A stretch of DNA of 64,000 bases from Neobacillus mesonae. GTDB lineage: Bacteria > Bacillota > Bacilli > Paenibacillales > Paenibacillaceae. Location of the stretch: NCBI GenBank assembly GCA_023715865.1, contig JAMBOW010000002.1, forward strand, positions 558,001 through 622,000, read 5' to 3'. Below, in pieces: positions 48,262 through 56,911 of the stretch (the stretch's first letter is position 1; each line of letters opens with the position of its first letter). The notes under the pieces were generated by a model that was given only the letters and a program-made list of their open reading frames with translations, did not search any database and was not told the DNA's origin. The translations under genes were made by a program, and so were the position numbers.

Positions 48262-48894
48262 ATGACACAAATCACATATCCCTCATTTCTTGAGGCAGAT
48301 TTTGAAGTATTTGAAGTACCCGGACTAGAACCCCGGATGGAGCTGTTGATCGAAAGAGTCCGGCCGAAGCTCGAGGAAATAGGGGCAGCTGTGGCTCCCT
48401 TCTTAAGCGATCTGTGCGGTGAAGAGATGTTTGTCCATGTAGCGAAACATGCGCGCCGCAAAGTCAATCCGCCGAATGATACCTGGGTTGCCGTAGCAAA
48501 CAATAAAAGAGGCTATAAAGCATATCCTCATTTTCAAGTAGGAATGTTTGGAACTCACACGTTCGTTATTTTCGCGATCATATATGAAAGCAGCAACAAG
48601 GAAATTTTCGCCGAAGCCTTATCCCGCCAAGTTAATGAAGTGGCACAAAACATACCTGATCATTTCTACTGGTCTACTGACCATATGGTGCCGGAAGGAA
48701 CCCTTCATAAGGATATGTCAAACGCGGATTTTGAAAAGATGGCGGAGCGTCTTAAAAATGTGAAAAAATCCGAGGTTCTGTGCGGACTTCGTATTGAGAA
48801 GGATGATCCGATACTGCGCGACGGAGAGAAGTTTGGCAAGACAATTGAAGAGACCTTTGCTGCCCTGCTTCCCCTCTACAAAATGTCCTTTTAA
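48262..48894 (+). CDS. yktB: YktB family protein (UPF0637, DUF1054)
   Basis: A 210-residue soluble protein of unknown function. It begins MTQITYPSFLEADFEVFEVP and contains HVAKHARRKVNPPNDTWVA, YKAYPHFQVGMFG and DHFYWSTDHMVPEGT, which match YktB. AAGGAGG lies 11 bases upstream. It precedes speA, the same neighbourhood as in Bacillus subtilis. Confidence 0.92.
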   Translation: MTQITYPSFLEADFEVFEVPGLEPRMELLIERVRPKLEEIGAAVAPFLSDLCGEEMFVHVAKHARRKVNPPNDTWVAVANNKRGYKAYPHFQVGMFGTHTFVIFAIIYESSNKEIFAEALSRQVNEVAQNIPDHFYWSTDHMVPEGTLHKDMSNADFEKMAERLKNVKKSEVLCGLRIEKDDPILRDGEKFGKTIEETFAALLPLYKMSF

Positions 48895-49023
48895 TCTGAG
48901 GGTTTGCCCGCAATTTCAAATTAAAAAGCAGGTTCATAAAAAATCCATTTCCATTCGCTTTTCATTTTGCTATACTCATCTAGGTTTAATTATTCTTAAT
49001 AATGAAAGGTTGTGACAGCATCC

Positions 49024-50499
49024 ATGGATCACCGTCGTACGCCGCTCTTTACAGCAATTAAGAACCACGCGGCTAACAATCCGGTACAGTTTCACATCCC
49101 TGGTCACAAAAAAGGACTTGGAACGGACTCAGAGTTTCGCGAATTTATTGGGGATAACGCCCTTTCCATAGATTTGATCAATATCGCCCCTCTTGACGAT
49201 TTGCATCAACCGACTGGAGTTATTGAAGAAGCCCAAATGCTGGCTGCCGATGCTTTCGGTGCAGATTATACCTATTTCAGCGTTCAGGGGACAAGCAGTG
49301 CCATCATGACCATGATTTTGTCTGTGTGCGGTCCTGGTGAGAAGATCATCGTGCCGCGGAATGTACACAAATCCGTCATGTCTGCCATCATCTTTTCCGG
49401 CGCAAAGCCGATCTTTGTCTCTCCTGTAAGCGATGAGAATCTAGGTATTGATCATGGGATTACGGTTGGTTCCGTACGCCGTGCACTTGAGCGTCACCCT
49501 GATGCAAAAGCAGTACTTGTCATCAATCCGACCTATTTCGGTGTATGCGCAAATCTAAAGGAGATCGTGGATTTGGCTCACAGCTATCAGGTGCCTGTTC
49601 TTGTAGACGAAGCACATGGTGTATTGATTCATTTCCATGAAGATCTTCCTATGTCTGCTATGGAAGCTGGTGCAGATTTAGCTTCCACTAGCGTTCATAA
49701 ATTGGGCGGTTCGATGACGCAAAGCTCGGTCCTGAATCTGAATACCAAAAACGGATTTGTTAATCCACAGCGCGTACAGACGATTATCAGTATGCTGACC
49801 ACAACTTCTACATCTTATATTTTGCTGTCTTCCCTAGATACAGCGAGACGGAATCTGGCACTTCATGGACGAGATATGGCGCAGAAAGCAATTGATCTTG
49901 CCCAGTATGCTCGGCGTGCCATTAATGATATTGAAGGACTATACTGCTTCGGAGAAGAAATTCTGGGCAGCGAGGCAACCTACAGTTACGATCCGACCAA
50001 AGTCACCATTCATGTCCGTCACCTTGGCCTAACCGGTTATGATACGGAAAATTGGCTGCGTGAGCATTACAACATAGAGGTCGAGATGAGTGATATGTAC
50101 AATATCCTCTGCCTGATTACTCCAGGAGATAATGACGAAACGGTCAACATATTGCTCGATGCGCTGCGTGAACTGTCACAGACTTATTACAACGTGAATC
50201 AGGCAAACGAGCTGGTTGTCAAAATTCCAGAAATTCCGCAGCTAATGCTGACGCCTCGTGAAGCCTTCTATGGAGATACGGAAGTCATTCCATTCAAGGA
50301 GTCCGCAGGAAGAATCATCGCTGAATTTATTTATGTCTACCCGCCGGGGATTCCGATCCTGCTGCCAGGAGAAGTTATCTCTCAGGAGAACATCAACTAT
50401 ATCGTGGAGCATGTTGAGGTCGGCCTGCCGGTTAAAGGGCCCGAAGACCGTTATATTAACAATGTAAAAGTCATCGTTGAAGCTGACCCTATATTTTAA
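49024..50499 (+). CDS. speA: arginine decarboxylase, PLP-dependent fold III-like (SpeA/Cad group)
   Basis: Converts arginine to agmatine, the start of polyamine synthesis. It belongs to the Orn/Lys/Arg decarboxylase group with an aspartate-aminotransferase fold. The start at 49024 (MDHRRTPLFTAIKNHA) mirrors Bacillus SpeA; a GTG 12 bases upstream is also possible. The 491 residues show VQFHIPGHKKG near 23-33, FSVQGTSSAIMTM, LVDEAHGV and the PLP lysine in STSVHKLGGSMTQSS near 230. Arginine specificity comes from homology; lysine decarboxylase relatives are similar. A palindromic terminator follows. Confidence 0.93.
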   Translation: MDHRRTPLFTAIKNHAANNPVQFHIPGHKKGLGTDSEFREFIGDNALSIDLINIAPLDDLHQPTGVIEEAQMLAADAFGADYTYFSVQGTSSAIMTMILSVCGPGEKIIVPRNVHKSVMSAIIFSGAKPIFVSPVSDENLGIDHGITVGSVRRALERHPDAKAVLVINPTYFGVCANLKEIVDLAHSYQVPVLVDEAHGVLIHFHEDLPMSAMEAGADLASTSVHKLGGSMTQSSVLNLNTKNGFVNPQRVQTIISMLTTTSTSYILLSSLDTARRNLALHGRDMAQKAIDLAQYARRAINDIEGLYCFGEEILGSEATYSYDPTKVTIHVRHLGLTGYDTENWLREHYNIEVEMSDMYNILCLITPGDNDETVNILLDALRELSQTYYNVNQANELVVKIPEIPQLMLTPREAFYGDTEVIPFKESAGRIIAEFIYVYPPGIPILLPGEVISQENINYIVEHVEVGLPVKGPEDRYINNVKVIVEADPIF

Positions 50500-50513
50500 T
50501 AAGTTTCCACAAA

Positions 50514-50541
50514 AAAAGACCAGACAATTGTCTGGTCTTTT
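50514..50541 (+). terminator. terminator after speA, bidirectional
   Basis: A perfect palindrome AAAAGACCAGACAATTGTCT continuing to TTTT. Confidence 0.9.
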
Positions 50542-50555
50542 CGTTTAACGAAGGA

Positions 50556-50858
50556 CTACTCGTTCTCAACCAATTCGTTGAAAGCTGCTTCAACACGGTT
50601 CCATTCATCTTCGTCTTCGATTTGGTACAAGGAAACTTCCTCGTTCTCTTCTTCCAGGCGAAGAATCAAGCCGTCCGCTTCAGGGTTGTTGCGCTCAAGC
50701 AGCACCGCATACTCTTTACCGTCAACATCAAAGGTTTGAGCCAAAATCATTTCGACTTCAGCACCGTTTTCATCAATCAGTGTAAGAACAGCCATTTCGT
50801 GTTCATGATCGTGGTCATGGTTGCAATGTTCGCCGTGAACATGGTTATGATCGCTCAT
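50556..50858 (-). CDS. DUF1292 protein with histidine-rich N-terminus
   Basis: A 100-residue small acidic protein. The N-terminal 21 residues have about eight histidines (HVHGEHCNHDHDHEHE), a metal-binding pattern as in nickel or zinc chaperones. The rest (AVLTLIDENGAEVEMIL, LILRLEEENEEVSLYQIED) is the YrzB/DUF1292 domain. In Bacillus related yrzB lies beside yrrK, but here it stands alone between speA and a stalk-domain protein. Confidence 0.88.
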   Translation of the reverse strand: MSDHNHVHGEHCNHDHDHEHEMAVLTLIDENGAEVEMILAQTFDVDGKEYAVLLERNNPEADGLILRLEEENEEVSLYQIEDEDEWNRVEAAFNELVENE

Positions 50859-50963
50859 ATGGGGAAATACCTCACTTTAATATTTATAGTGTAATCATAC
50901 TTTCGTCGCTTGTAATCATACGGACGTATCGTAACACTATTAGAGAACAAAATCAATTGAAGT

Positions 50964-51521
50964 CTAGTCCAATGCTGTAATCACTTTCTCGGACACCAAG
51001 GTGAAAGTGCTGTTTCCTGATGGTTTCATGTAAAACCCTACTTTATATTTCCCGCTTTTCTTAAAATCATAAGTAAAATCGTTTGTTTTGAACCAGAAAT
51101 TATCCTTTGACCCGCTGCTCAGCTTTTCGGACTGTATATCTTTTACATTCCCGGAGGGATCTGTTATCGCTATTTTGACCTCTGCGATTTTCCCTTCCAG
51201 ACTATCGACTTGACTTAACACGTTGAACTTTAACTTTCCGACATTCACATTCCCAAATACCGTATCGCCTTTAAATAAAGTAATATGCACATTCGGCTTA
51301 ATTACCGAAACCTTGTTATTGGATGAATCCCATGAAGCAAGTCCGCTGATTTCGCGAACAGGAGCATATGTAGTACCGTTTATAAAGTAACCGCCGCCGC
51401 TTACTTCTTGTCCATTAATTATGACACGGATTCGTTCGGTAACCGAGTCAGCAAATAACATGGATCCGCTGCCCAAGAGCGAGAACACCACCGCAACGGC
51501 TAGGGTTCTTTTCCACTTCAT
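50964..51521 (-). CDS. secreted stalk-domain protein (copper amine oxidase N-like)
   Basis: A 185-residue exported protein. A signal peptide MKWKRTLAVAVVFSLLGSGS is followed by MLFADS. Residues 30-75 are a stalk domain (VIINGQEVSGGGYFINGTTY; APVREISGLASWDSSNNKVSV), common in Paenibacillus surface proteins. The C-terminal part (VKIAITDPSGNVKDIQ, FYMKPSGNSTFTLVSEKV) looks like an Ig-type beta-sandwich. It has no catalytic motif; the fold suggests wall or polymer contact. GGAGGG precedes the ATG. Confidence 0.85.
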   Translation of the reverse strand: MKWKRTLAVAVVFSLLGSGSMLFADSVTERIRVIINGQEVSGGGYFINGTTYAPVREISGLASWDSSNNKVSVIKPNVHITLFKGDTVFGNVNVGKLKFNVLSQVDSLEGKIAEVKIAITDPSGNVKDIQSEKLSSGSKDNFWFKTNDFTYDFKKSGKYKVGFYMKPSGNSTFTLVSEKVITALD

Positions 51522-51662
51522 AAGCTTTAGTTCCCTCCAGCTTTGAGATTTAGTATGTCTATTTATACTTCATCTAAGAGCACAAGTTGCGGTGCGTTTG
51601 GAAAAATTTTCAGAAAAAAGGACGAAAAATGTATATGAGACTTCTTATATAACTGAATAAAC

Positions 51663-51691
51663 ATGCACCGTCCTCTGATGGCACGGTGCAT
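51663..51691 (-). terminator. possible terminator after the gene at 51706-51900
   Basis: CATGCACCGT/ACGGTGCATG stem with a weak TTTATT tail on the minus strand. Confidence 0.45.
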
Positions 51692-51705
51692 GATGCTTCT
51701 ACTTC

Positions 51706-51900
51706 TTATCCCTTTGGTTTCGTTAGAATGCAAGGGACACCCTTACCCACAGCTCCCGGCTGCCTCATACGCTCTGCGTAAGTCATACCGAGTACACACG
51801 GAGTTTTACAAACCTCGCACACCTCAGAGGTAACCAACTTCATACTTGTCCGCACCTTTTCCTTGCTTGCTCCGCCTTTGTTGCCCTTCCCCTTTGCCAT
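51706..51900 (-). CDS. small basic protein with CxxCxxxC-like motif
   Basis: About 64 residues from the ATG at 51900 (MAKGKGNKGGASKEKVR); a start seven codons earlier is also possible. The N-terminal part is Lys/Gly-rich. VCEVCKTPCVLG holds three cysteines that could bind zinc. Its size and basic nature suggest nucleic acid contact. The frame upstream overlaps the 51918-52109 frame at an ATGA. I do not recognise it. Confidence 0.55.
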   Translation of the reverse strand: MAKGKGNKGGASKEKVRTSMKLVTSEVCEVCKTPCVLGMTYAERMRQPGAVGKGVPCILTKPKG

Positions 51901-51917
51901 GGGCACATTCCCCGCTT

Positions 51918-52109
51918 TCATAGGTGTTCAAGGCACTCGTCTGATTCACTTAGATCTTGCCTGGTAATGCATTGTATGGGACATTCGCGGAGAAGGTGCA
52001 TCAGGGCGTTCCATTTGGCGTTCCATTTTTGACTGGCTCTCAGACGTTCCATTTGGCGTTCCATTTTTGACTGACTCTCTCCAGTTGCTTCGCAAAAGTC
52101 GTTCGCCAT
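51918..52109 (-). CDS. doubtful small ORF built on a 38-bp repeat
   Basis: Sixty-three residues (MANDFCEATGESQSK start). Two tandem copies of a 38-bp sequence code for MERQMER in one copy and KWNAKWNA in the next, because 38 is not a multiple of three. The ribosome site is weak. The end overlaps the next frame by ATGA. It may be coding or may be a chance frame across a repeat. Confidence 0.3.
   Translation of the reverse strand: MANDFCEATGESQSKMERQMERLRASQKWNAKWNALMHLLRECPIQCITRQDLSESDECLEHL
52008..52083. repeat. two-copy 38-bp tandem repeat
   Basis: Units at 52008-52045 and 52046-52083 begin GTTCCATTTGGCGTTCCATT and differ at a few bases near the end. Each unit contains GTTCCATTT twice (inner spacing 13 bases). 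Confidence 0.85.
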
Positions 52110-52226
52110 CCAAAAATTCCACTAGCAGGGTTAAAAGATAGTGGTCCTATCACTTCCTTAAGGATTAGTGGTTGTTAAGGATGCTGCTCGTCTTTAAAAC
52201 TACTGACGGGGTACAAAAGCTCAAGC

Positions 52227-52260
52227 AAAAAAAGAAGCCCTAATAATTAGGGCTTCTTTG
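52227..52260 (-). terminator. terminator after the DUF3892 gene
   Basis: AAAGAAGCCCTAA/TTAGGGCTTCTTT stem with a T7 run on the minus strand. Confidence 0.88.
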
Positions 52261-52273
52261 TGTATTGCTGTTT

Positions 52274-52513
52274 CTATTGAAAAATGGGTAATTGATCCAA
52301 ATTGTTCGTTGGATCCCCATCCGCATCTCCGCGAATGCGAAGTGAACCGTCTCTGGCCTTGAACAAATTAACGCCGGCGATCGCTCCAGTCTGGATTTCA
52401 TTTAGTGCTTGATTATAATCCAGTACTCGCCCGGTTGACGTTTTAAATGCAGTCAAATCTCCGTCTCCGTTTTTCTGAACGGCAACAAATTGCTCGCGTG
52501 TGTTATTTTCCAT
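52274..52513 (-). CDS. DUF3892-type small protein
   Basis: Seventy-nine residues. The start at 52513 (MENNTREQFVAVQKN) has AAAAGGAG upstream; an in-frame ATG nine codons earlier would cover this site. The sequence VAVQKNGDGDLTAFKTSTGR and RIRGDADGDPTNNLDQLP match my memory of the DUF3892 pattern. Soluble; function unknown. A terminator follows. Confidence 0.78.
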   Translation of the reverse strand: MENNTREQFVAVQKNGDGDLTAFKTSTGRVLDYNQALNEIQTGAIAGVNLFKARDGSLRIRGDADGDPTNNLDQLPIFQ

Positions 52514-52635
52514 AAGAACATACACTCCTTTTGCAGCCATAGTTTTGTTCCTGCCAGATCATATAAAAATAATATGATTATCCGACATCTATGAGTCTGC
52601 CCCGAATGTAGTCTTCTTATGTAAGGTATGGCTTC

Positions 52636-53079
52636 TTAAAGCTCCTTCTGCATACGTACATGCAGGATGCCCGCATCATAAAAGGGCTCGTCCGAAATCG
52701 TCTCGTAGCCCAGTTTTGCGTAAAATCCTTCTGCCTGACACTGTGCGTCCAGCAAAGAATAAGTCAGACCCAGTTCTCTCGCTCTTTCCTCTAGTGCCAT
52801 GATCAACACGCGTCCGTAACCATTAACACGGTATGGCTTGAGTACAGCAATCCGCTGCAATTTGGCTGTATCCTTTTTATAATAAATCAGACGGCCGGTC
52901 GCCACCATCTCTTGTCCATCCTGGATCAATACATGGTGTGCATCTGGACTTAAAACGTCATATTGGTCTATTTCCTCTTCTATTGGAACGTTCTGCTCCT
53001 CAACAAATACCTCTTTTCGAATGTTCAGCCCAGCTTCAAGCTGTTCTTGTGTCGTTACATTTATGATCTCGGCTGGCAT
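52636..53079 (-). CDS. GNAT family N-acetyltransferase
   Basis: A 147-residue cytoplasmic acetyltransferase. The N-terminal LNIRKEVFVEEQNVPIEEEID and the acetyl-CoA loop IAVLKPYRVNGYGRVLIMALEE near residues 76-97 mark an ElaA/YjcF-like GNAT. Its substrate is unknown. A GGGGGAG site precedes the ATG. It lies alone between the DUF3892 gene and a small lipoprotein. Confidence 0.88.
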   Translation of the reverse strand: MPAEIINVTTQEQLEAGLNIRKEVFVEEQNVPIEEEIDQYDVLSPDAHHVLIQDGQEMVATGRLIYYKKDTAKLQRIAVLKPYRVNGYGRVLIMALEERARELGLTYSLLDAQCQAEGFYAKLGYETISDEPFYDAGILHVRMQKEL

Positions 53080-53195
53080 ACGTCTCCCCCTCTGTTCTAT
53101 CCAATCGCTAAATCAGAACCCATTATACAATACAAAAGACTCCATCGTACAGCCGCTCGGCATATGGCAGGGAAATAGAGTTTAACTATAATTAT

Positions 53196-53417
53196 TTAAG
53201 GCAGGAATGTATCATCTTGTGCATCTTTAGAATAGACCTCGTCTCCCACTGATTTCCTGTACACACTATCAATAACGGGGAGCTCCGATTCGTACGGTTC
53301 GATTAACTGCAGGTTGATTGTCTCTTGTGAAGGGGTAAGAGAACATCCTGTTACACTGCCAAATAATATTGCACATGAGCCTATTAACTTTATTCCGTAG
53401 GTGAATTTACTGTTCAT
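53196..53417 (-). CDS. small putative lipoprotein
   Basis: Seventy-three residues. The signal MNSKFTYGIKLIGSCAILFG with lipobox SVTGC (Cys25) predicts a membrane-anchored lipoprotein. The mature part is short and acidic (PYESELPVIDSVYRKSVGD). GGAGGAAC lies 12 bases before the ATG. No family is recognised. Confidence 0.7.
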   Translation of the reverse strand: MNSKFTYGIKLIGSCAILFGSVTGCSLTPSQETINLQLIEPYESELPVIDSVYRKSVGDEVYSKDAQDDTFLP

Positions 53418-53495
53418 GGGATGCTGTTCCTCCAGATGATTTTTCTTCCTTTAAGGATGCATCATTTGAAGGCAAATTAAACATGGAAATTGGGA

Positions 53496-53524
53496 TTGAC
53501 ACTACCAACCAAGCCTGATAATAT
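53496..53524 (+). promoter_or_regulatory. promoter of tRNA-Val
   Basis: TTGACA (53496-53501), 17-base spacer, TAATAT (53519-53524); the tRNA begins 25 bases later. Confidence 0.8.
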
Positions 53525-53549
53525 AGGATTATTCCACAAATTTTACTAT

Positions 53550-53622
53550 GATCTGTTAGCTCAGCTGGGAGAGCACTATCTTGACAGGGTAGGGGTCAGT
53601 GGTTCGAGCCCACTACAGATCA
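53550..53622 (+). tRNA. tRNA-Val (anticodon GAC)
   Basis: Seventy-three bases fold as a standard cloverleaf: acceptor GATCTGT/ACAGATC, D arm GCTC..GAGC, anticodon stem CTATC/GGTAG with loop TTGACAG, T arm AGTGG-TTCGAGC-CCACT, discriminator A. CCA is not encoded. It has its own promoter and terminator. Confidence 0.95.
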
Positions 53623-53628
53623 TTACTG

Positions 53629-53661
53629 AAAACCCTTGTATATCAAGGGTTTTCTTCTTTT
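53629..53661 (+). terminator. terminator after tRNA-Val
   Basis: AAAACCCTTG/CAAGGGTTTT stem with TTCTTCTTTT. Confidence 0.9.
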
Positions 53662-53728
53662 ACTAGCATTTGTTTCAATCTTCAAAATGCCCATTGATAC
53701 GAATATGATGCGAACACGCCTCCGATAC

Positions 53729-53763
53729 GAAAAAAGCAGCGGCTAATCACCGCTGCTTTCGTT
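53729..53763. terminator. terminator-like hairpin without an obvious gene
   Basis: AGCAGCGG/CCGCTGCT stem with a T-rich run on the minus strand. No gene on either strand ends here, so it may be a remnant. Confidence 0.5.
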
Positions 53764-53905
53764 CGTTTGAAACACATCAAAGGTTGTTCCTTCAAACCAA
53801 TTCCTGAATACTAATTTACTAATGTAGATATCTCTGCCGGCTCTTGCTTGTGAATAACTCCCGGAATTCGTAATTTATATTAATTAAAACCTTTCCTTTT
53901 TCCGA

Positions 53906-53932
53906 TATAGTATAAGTCTTTTATACTATATT
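53906..53932. repeat. perfect 11-bp inverted repeat at the SLH gene start
   Basis: ATATAGTATAA and TTATACTATAT around GTCTT, ending 12 bases before the ATG of the SLH protein. It overlaps plausible -10 elements (TATAGT, TATACT), so it may be an operator or an mRNA 5' hairpin. Confidence 0.75.
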
Positions 53933-53944
53933 AAGGGGTTATAT

Positions 53945-55861
53945 ATGAGAACACGTAAACTTACTACTGCATCCATTTTGTCAATGGCTCTCCTGCTTGG
54001 TTCGTTAGCATCTCCTGCCGTTGCGTCCACTGCTTTTACAGATATTTCAGACAGCTATGCAAAGGATGCGATTAATAAATTAGCCGATGCAGGTATCCTA
54101 AAAGGTACAGGAAATGGAAGGTTTAATCCAACCGGAGACATCTCAAGACAAGATTTCGCAATTGTACTTTCCAAGGCTTTAAACTTAAACACATCAACCC
54201 CACCTCAGACTGCAACTTTTAAAGATGTCTCATCAGACTCCTATGCTTTTGCTGCTGTGGAAGCAGCTTATAAAGCAGGACTTGTTAGCGGTACAGGGAA
54301 TGGTAAATTTTCTGGAACTCAATCACTAACACGTGAACAGATGGCAGTTATCTTTGTAAATGCCCTAGGCGTTGATGCAACTGGCAAAGGAACTTCACTT
54401 AGCTTTGCGGATTATTCATCGGTTTCACCATGGGCTAAAGAATATGTAGCTGCTGCATTAGAGCATCAATTAATGACAGGGAACTCAAATGGTACATTGG
54501 ACCCTAAAGGAATTGCTAGTCGCCAACAAGTGGCTTTGGTAACTTCGAAGTTTCTCACTAAGAAAACTGAGTTAGAACAAGAGCAAGTTGTAATCCCGCC
54601 TACTAATCCAGAACCAGAACAAGAGCCAGTGAAAGAACCAGAAAAACCATCAACACCAAGCCCTAATACACCACCATCTACGACACCAACGGTGCCAGAT
54701 AGTAATCCTAATCCAACACCAAATCCCAATCCAGAGCCACCATTAAATGCGGCTCCTATAGCTAAAGATTTAAGTTTTGTGTTTGAAGAAGAAACTGAAA
54801 TACTAGTTGTTGGTCAACAAGTTAGTATCCACTTTGATTATGAGGATGCTGAGGACGATCAACTAGTATCTACAAATTATGCTTGGTATCGCTCTTCAAA
54901 TTCTGAAGGTAGGAATAAAGAATTAATTCCAGATAGTAATAATAGCTCCTATACTTTTACCGAAGAAGATGTTGATCACTATATCAGCGTTGAGGTAACA
55001 CCAAATGCAGCTACAGGAACAACTACTGGGCTCACAAGCTATAAGGTTTTAGATCGAGTCATTATGGAGCCTATCATTGAAGATACAACACCTCCTTCTA
55101 TTAATACGACTAAATTTGATGTAAATGATAACTACAATGGAACTGATGATCAATTATTTGGTATCGAATCTGCAATTAGCGAAGAAAACGCGGTAGTACG
55201 TGCATATCCTTGGTTAGATACTAACAATATTGGTGTTATTGATGAAGGTGAATTGAGAGAACCAATTATTTTAGGCACAAGTAATGTAGATGGTTCATTA
55301 GATCCTAGTAGTATTGGAGATCTAGCTCCAGGTGAGTACAAATTTGCAATTACTGCTACTGATGAAGCTCTTAACGAATCTGAAATTAGTTCAGATTATG
55401 TAATTACGGTTTCACTAACTAAAGATGTTCAGGTTCAGATTACCAAGAGCTCGGAATCATACGGATTTGATGGGTATTTTGCAAGAGAGAAGGAATCTGT
55501 GGCCGGAATCAATCCAATCACTTTTCGCTTAGATTATGTCACTGGTGAAGTTTTTGAAAATGGCACTTTAGAAATAACGGTTCCTGATGGTTTTTCATTT
55601 GGTACAGATGATAAATATTTTGATTATGATGGATCTGGAGCATGGAGAAACTTCACTGAAGATCAAATCATTAATGACGGAAAAACTATCACATTTACAG
55701 GAATCTCTGGAATGGAACGACGATCCATATTACTTTATAATCAGTTAATACCCCAAGAGGGAATTTATACTTTTACATTCATAGGTGATGCTGATGGAGC
55801 TGAATCAAGCAAGGCACCTTCAGAGCCACATTATTGCACTCTAAGATCAGTCTCGCCTTAA
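53945..55861 (+). CDS. S-layer homology (SLH) domain surface protein
   Basis: A 638-residue secreted protein that should bind pyruvylated wall polymer. A signal peptide (MRTRKLTTASILSMALLLGS to AVAST) is followed by three SLH repeats near 30-75, 92-137 and 152-200 (AFTDISDSYAKDAINKLADA; TFKDVSSDSYAFAAVEAAYK; SFADYSSVSPWAKEYVAAAL). A Pro/Asn/Glu-rich linker covers about 218-268. The C-terminal 370 residues are beta-rich, probably Ig-like and cadherin-type modules (DDQLVSTNYAWYRSSN; IGDLAPGEYKFAITATDEA). The gene is clearly more AT-rich than its neighbours, which may mean transfer or relaxed selection. A terminator follows. Confidence 0.9.
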   Translation: MRTRKLTTASILSMALLLGSLASPAVASTAFTDISDSYAKDAINKLADAGILKGTGNGRFNPTGDISRQDFAIVLSKALNLNTSTPPQTATFKDVSSDSYAFAAVEAAYKAGLVSGTGNGKFSGTQSLTREQMAVIFVNALGVDATGKGTSLSFADYSSVSPWAKEYVAAALEHQLMTGNSNGTLDPKGIASRQQVALVTSKFLTKKTELEQEQVVIPPTNPEPEQEPVKEPEKPSTPSPNTPPSTTPTVPDSNPNPTPNPNPEPPLNAAPIAKDLSFVFEEETEILVVGQQVSIHFDYEDAEDDQLVSTNYAWYRSSNSEGRNKELIPDSNNSSYTFTEEDVDHYISVEVTPNAATGTTTGLTSYKVLDRVIMEPIIEDTTPPSINTTKFDVNDNYNGTDDQLFGIESAISEENAVVRAYPWLDTNNIGVIDEGELREPIILGTSNVDGSLDPSSIGDLAPGEYKFAITATDEALNESEISSDYVITVSLTKDVQVQITKSSESYGFDGYFAREKESVAGINPITFRLDYVTGEVFENGTLEITVPDGFSFGTDDKYFDYDGSGAWRNFTEDQIINDGKTITFTGISGMERRSILLYNQLIPQEGIYTFTFIGDADGAESSKAPSEPHYCTLRSVSP

Positions 55862-55878
55862 GAATAGCACCATTTATA

Positions 55879-55924
55879 ACACCTCTTTAGATTTGAATTA
55901 CTCATTTTTAAAGAGGTGTTTTAT
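55879..55924 (+). terminator. terminator after the SLH gene
   Basis: AACACCTCTTTA/TAAAGAGGTGTT stem followed by TTAT. Confidence 0.85.
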
Positions 55925-56051
55925 CATATAATATATTATGAAATTCTCAGGTGTTGTTTATCTGTTTGCATCATTTATAACTATAGACCTCAAGCATGAA
56001 AGCGCAGCTCGGCACCTTAACTCAGTTTCCCAAGTTTCCCCTGGGCTTTTT

Positions 56052-56168
56052 TTATTGTTTAGTATCTAAACTTGCTGTCTTTGTTTTATTATCCCATCCG
56101 ATTGCAGCCCCGATTGCTTTTCCGATTGAGCGAAGAGGAACGTAAGTATGGCCCTCAACAATGAGCTC
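56052..56168 (-). pseudogene. C-terminal fragment of a stalk-domain (copper amine oxidase N-like) gene
   Basis: The minus strand codes ELIVEGHTYVPLRSIGKAIG and AAIGWDNKTKTASLDTK before a TAA. This is the typical end of a stalk domain, with no start codon and a stop just upstream in frame, so only a remnant remains. Confidence 0.7.
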
Positions 56169-56227
56169 TTACCGCAGGCATTTACGATAAAGGGATTCAA
56201 GTATATCCGGGGAAACAATTCGAGTGA

Positions 56228-56611
56228 GGTTTTAGCACATCGGATTCAGCTGGATTCTTTAGTGTTACAGGGTTATCTTTCAAACCTTCAACAATTGTAT
56301 GGGTAGGGTCTCACGCCAATCATTATGGTGCAGTTTGGAATGAGTCAAGCATAGAAACGCCAGGGGATCGTACTTTTTATAGAGGTTTGGCAACAAGATA
56401 TAGCATTTTTTATACAAATAGCGGTCAGCCGAGTGGTAATGACATTCTTAATCTATATTGCGCATTAGGCAACTCGCGGGTTTATTGACTCGCTTATGAA
56501 TAAACGGGGAGCGTTTATTGGCTACATTGCAGGAAGAGCCAGGAAGGAAGTGATGCCTATATGTTTATGACGTAAACCTTCGGGAGTGGCCGAACTGTTA
56601 CTTGGATATAA
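56228..56611 (+). pseudogene. decayed phage-tail-like or surface gene, C-terminal part
   Basis: The frame from 56228 reads GFSTSDSAGFFSVTGLSFKP and STIVWVGSHANHYGAVWNES, then stops at 56486-56488. A second frame near 56546-56611 reads GSDAYMFMT-stop-TFGSGRTVTWI-stop. The TVTWI ending resembles the end of tail-fibre-like domains in my memory of phage proteins. At least one frameshift and an internal stop show it is broken. Confidence 0.5.
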
Positions 56612-56704
56612 TTTAAGACCTACACTTCCCCATTTTGTTACCTCTCCCTCACTAAAATCAAACCTCTTCTTTCTTAGCGCGTATATATTAAAAGAGGTGA
56701 TATC

Positions 56705-56911
56705 ATGTTCGAATTTTTAATTTATCTTCCCATCGGTATCTTTACACTTATAGCAGGTGTCAGAGCATTAAAGCAACCAGATTCATGGCCTTTTAATCGC
56801 CACAAAGATGAACTTGATGATACCGACATTATTGGTATTCAGTTTAGAGGTATTATACTTCTTGCTTCTGGTATTGTTTTCACCATTTTGTCATTTCAGT
56901 TTTTAATTTGA
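56705..56911 (+). CDS. small membrane protein, 68 residues
   Basis: Two membrane segments (about 3-20, FLIYLPIGIFTLIAGV; 48-66, GIILLASGIVFTILSFQF) enclose a hydrophilic loop PDSWPFNRHKDELDDTD. A ribosome site AAAGAGGTG lies upstream of the ATG. No family was confidently recognised. Confidence 0.7.
   Translation: MFEFLIYLPIGIFTLIAGVRALKQPDSWPFNRHKDELDDTDIIGIQFRGIILLASGIVFTILSFQFLI

Noticed and set aside
52008..52083. Possible CRISPR repeats
   Set aside because: Only two adjacent copies with no spacers and no cas genes.
53729..53763. A hidden small RNA ending at the orphan hairpin
   Set aside because: No promoter or conserved fold could be identified upstream on either strand.
54466..54729. 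Gly-rich antisense frame in the SLH gene
   Set aside because: It mirrors the Pro-rich linker codons and is not a plausible protein.
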